A stretch of 6,896 nt of DNA from JBHHXG01 sp046756985 (lineage in GTDB: Bacteria; Pseudomonadota; Zetaproteobacteria; Mariprofundales; Mariprofundaceae), in the NCBI GenBank assembly GCA_046756985.1, contig JBHHXG010000077.1, positions 1 through 6,896 of the forward strand, given 5' to 3'. The translations under genes and the position numbers were made by a program. Each line of letters begins with the position of its first letter. Within the stretch, counting starts at the first letter, position 1. Shown here piece by piece: positions 5,875 to 6,896 of the stretch. The notes under the pieces are model-generated. The model had not been told where the DNA came from and did not search any database. It saw only the letters and a list, made by a program, of their open reading frames with translations.

Positions 5875-6896
5875 ATGGCGGATACCCGGAAAAATCATGG
5901 CAAACAGAACAATGCCATCAGGACTGCAGAGGCATTGCTTGGCCAGGTGCGGCAATTGCGAGACGAATTGCATCCGCAGCAGAGTCACCAGCTGATCACG
6001 CTGGACAGTACGCTGGACCGGGAGCTTGGCCTCGACAGCCTTGCCAGAATCGAACTGCTGTTGCGGGTGGAACGTTGCTTTGATGTCCGCCTGCCCGATC
6101 AGCTTGTTATGTCCGTGGAAACGCCGCGTGATTTACTCAAGGCGGCCCTTGGTGCAGAAACACCTGTTCCGGAAAACGAGAAGCCAGTTACCGGCATGCT
6201 TGCTGATGAAGCCCGGGGTGAACCGGCGCAGGCGGCGACGCTGGTGGAAGTGCTGGACTGGCATGCCGCGAAGCACCCTGCGCGGACCCATATCATGCTC
6301 TACGGGCAGAAAGGGCAGAAAGAGATCATCACCTATCAGGATTTGCTGAATCAGGCCGAAGGGGTTTGTGCAGGACTTCGGCATCTCGATCTCCAACCCG
6401 GACAGGCTGTCGCCATCATGCTCCCCACTGGCCGGGAATTCTTCGCCGGCTTCTATGGTATCCTGCTTGCAGGCGCGGTGCCTGTACCTGTTTACCCGCC
6501 CGTCCGGCTAAGACAGATCGAGGAGCATATGCGGCGTCAGGCAGGCATCCTTACCAATGCCCAGGCACGCATGCTGATCACATTTGAAGAAATCAAGCCT
6601 CTCGCCCGTCTCTTAAAGTCACGGATCGAATCTCTGCAAAGCGTGGTGACTGTCGAGGAATTGTCAGCCGCTCAAGCCGGACGGGAAAGGCCCGTCCCAC
6701 AGGCACAGGATACAGCACTTTTGCAATATACTTCCGGCAGCACCGGCAACCCCAAGGGTGTGGTTCTCACGCATGCCAATCTGCTGGCCAACATCCGCGC
6801 CATGGGACAGGCTGCGAAAGTCGATTCAACAGACGTGTTTGTCAGCTGGCTTCCGCTGTATCATGACATGGGCCTGATCGGCGCCTGCATGGGCAG
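5875..6896 (+). CDS. Acyl carrier domain fused to fatty-acyl-AMP ligase, 3' truncated
   Basis: The first 340 residues are visible and the frame is open to the right edge. Residues about 15-95 form an acyl carrier domain with the phosphopantetheine attachment site GLDSL (Ser55). A short linker is followed by an AMP-forming adenylation domain from about residue 120: a YGILLAGAVPVPVYPP block (194-209), the P-loop YTSGSTGNPKG (285-295) and SWLPLYHDMGLIG (324-336). The last motif is typical of fatty-acyl-AMP ligases (FAAL), which activate a fatty acid as acyl-adenylate and pass it to a carrier protein rather than to CoA. The likely role is loading a fatty acid onto the attached or another carrier domain to start a lipid, lipopeptide or polyketide-like product. 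The C-terminal half, including the usual FAAL insertion, is missing, and further fused domains may follow. ATG 5875 has AGGGAG 4 bases upstream. Confidence 0.92.
   Translation, partial: MADTRKNHGKQNNAIRTAEALLGQVRQLRDELHPQQSHQLITLDSTLDRELGLDSLARIELLLRVERCFDVRLPDQLVMSVETPRDLLKAALGAETPVPENEKPVTGMLADEARGEPAQAATLVEVLDWHAAKHPARTHIMLYGQKGQKEIITYQDLLNQAEGVCAGLRHLDLQPGQAVAIMLPTGREFFAGFYGILLAGAVPVPVYPPVRLRQIEEHMRRQAGILTNAQARMLITFEEIKPLARLLKSRIESLQSVVTVEELSAAQAGRERPVPQAQDTALLQYTSGSTGNPKGVVLTHANLLANIRAMGQAAKVDSTDVFVSWLPLYHDMGLIGACMG

Noticed and set aside
1..6896. Defence system, mobile element, CRISPR or tRNA content
   Set aside because: No transposase, integrase, nuclease, toxin-antitoxin pair, direct-repeat array or tRNA-like cloverleaf was found on either strand by reading.

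Overview
The window is about 6.9 kb of compact, moderately GC-rich bacterial chromosome. It holds six protein-coding genes and no RNA gene, CRISPR array, insertion sequence or long repeat. A recognisable HflD (a family I know mainly from gammaproteobacteria) together with Shine-Dalgarno-led genes points to a gammaproteobacterium or a close relative. I cannot name the genus.

Layout: (1) 1-1984, minus strand: a two-gene operon. It encodes a DUF455 ferritin-like protein with a complete set of six diiron ligands, then a DUF1015 protein. The two are joined by an ATGA stop/start overlap, and the second runs off the left edge. (2) 2002-3166, plus strand: hflD followed after 37 bases by a secreted DUF2141 protein, ending at a candidate hairpin terminator. 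hflD is divergent from the DUF455 gene, with only 17-44 bases between the starts. (3) 3212-5713, minus strand: one 833-residue protein with a GspE/PilB-type N-domain and secretion/pilus ATPase core, a proline/glutamate-rich linker, a response-regulator receiver domain and a tail of about 75 residues. (4) 5714-5874: a divergent intergenic region with candidate promoters on both strands and a small perfect inverted repeat. (5) 5875 to the right edge, plus strand: an acyl-carrier domain fused to the start of a fatty-acyl-AMP ligase.

The most unusual item is the 833-residue protein. Its fold signatures are kept: P-loop lysine, N-domain arginines, two CxxC zinc-binding pairs and the AQRLVRKLCPDC block. 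The catalytic positions are changed: P-loop Ser/Thr to Ala, Asp-box Asp to His, Walker B Glu to Asp, and the His-box His is lost. The attached receiver domain has all its phosphorylation residues. I infer a pilus/secretion pseudo-ATPase turned into a phosphorylation-responsive regulatory or scaffold protein. A short acidic/hydrophobic motif occurs on each side of the receiver domain and may be a docking element. No pilin, pilus or two-component sensor gene lies within the window, so its partners are unknown.

The six genes do not form one pathway. The DUF455-DUF1015 pair and the hflD-DUF2141 pair are each probably co-transcribed. The pseudo-ATPase and the acyl-carrier/ligase gene share a control region but have no evident biochemical link.
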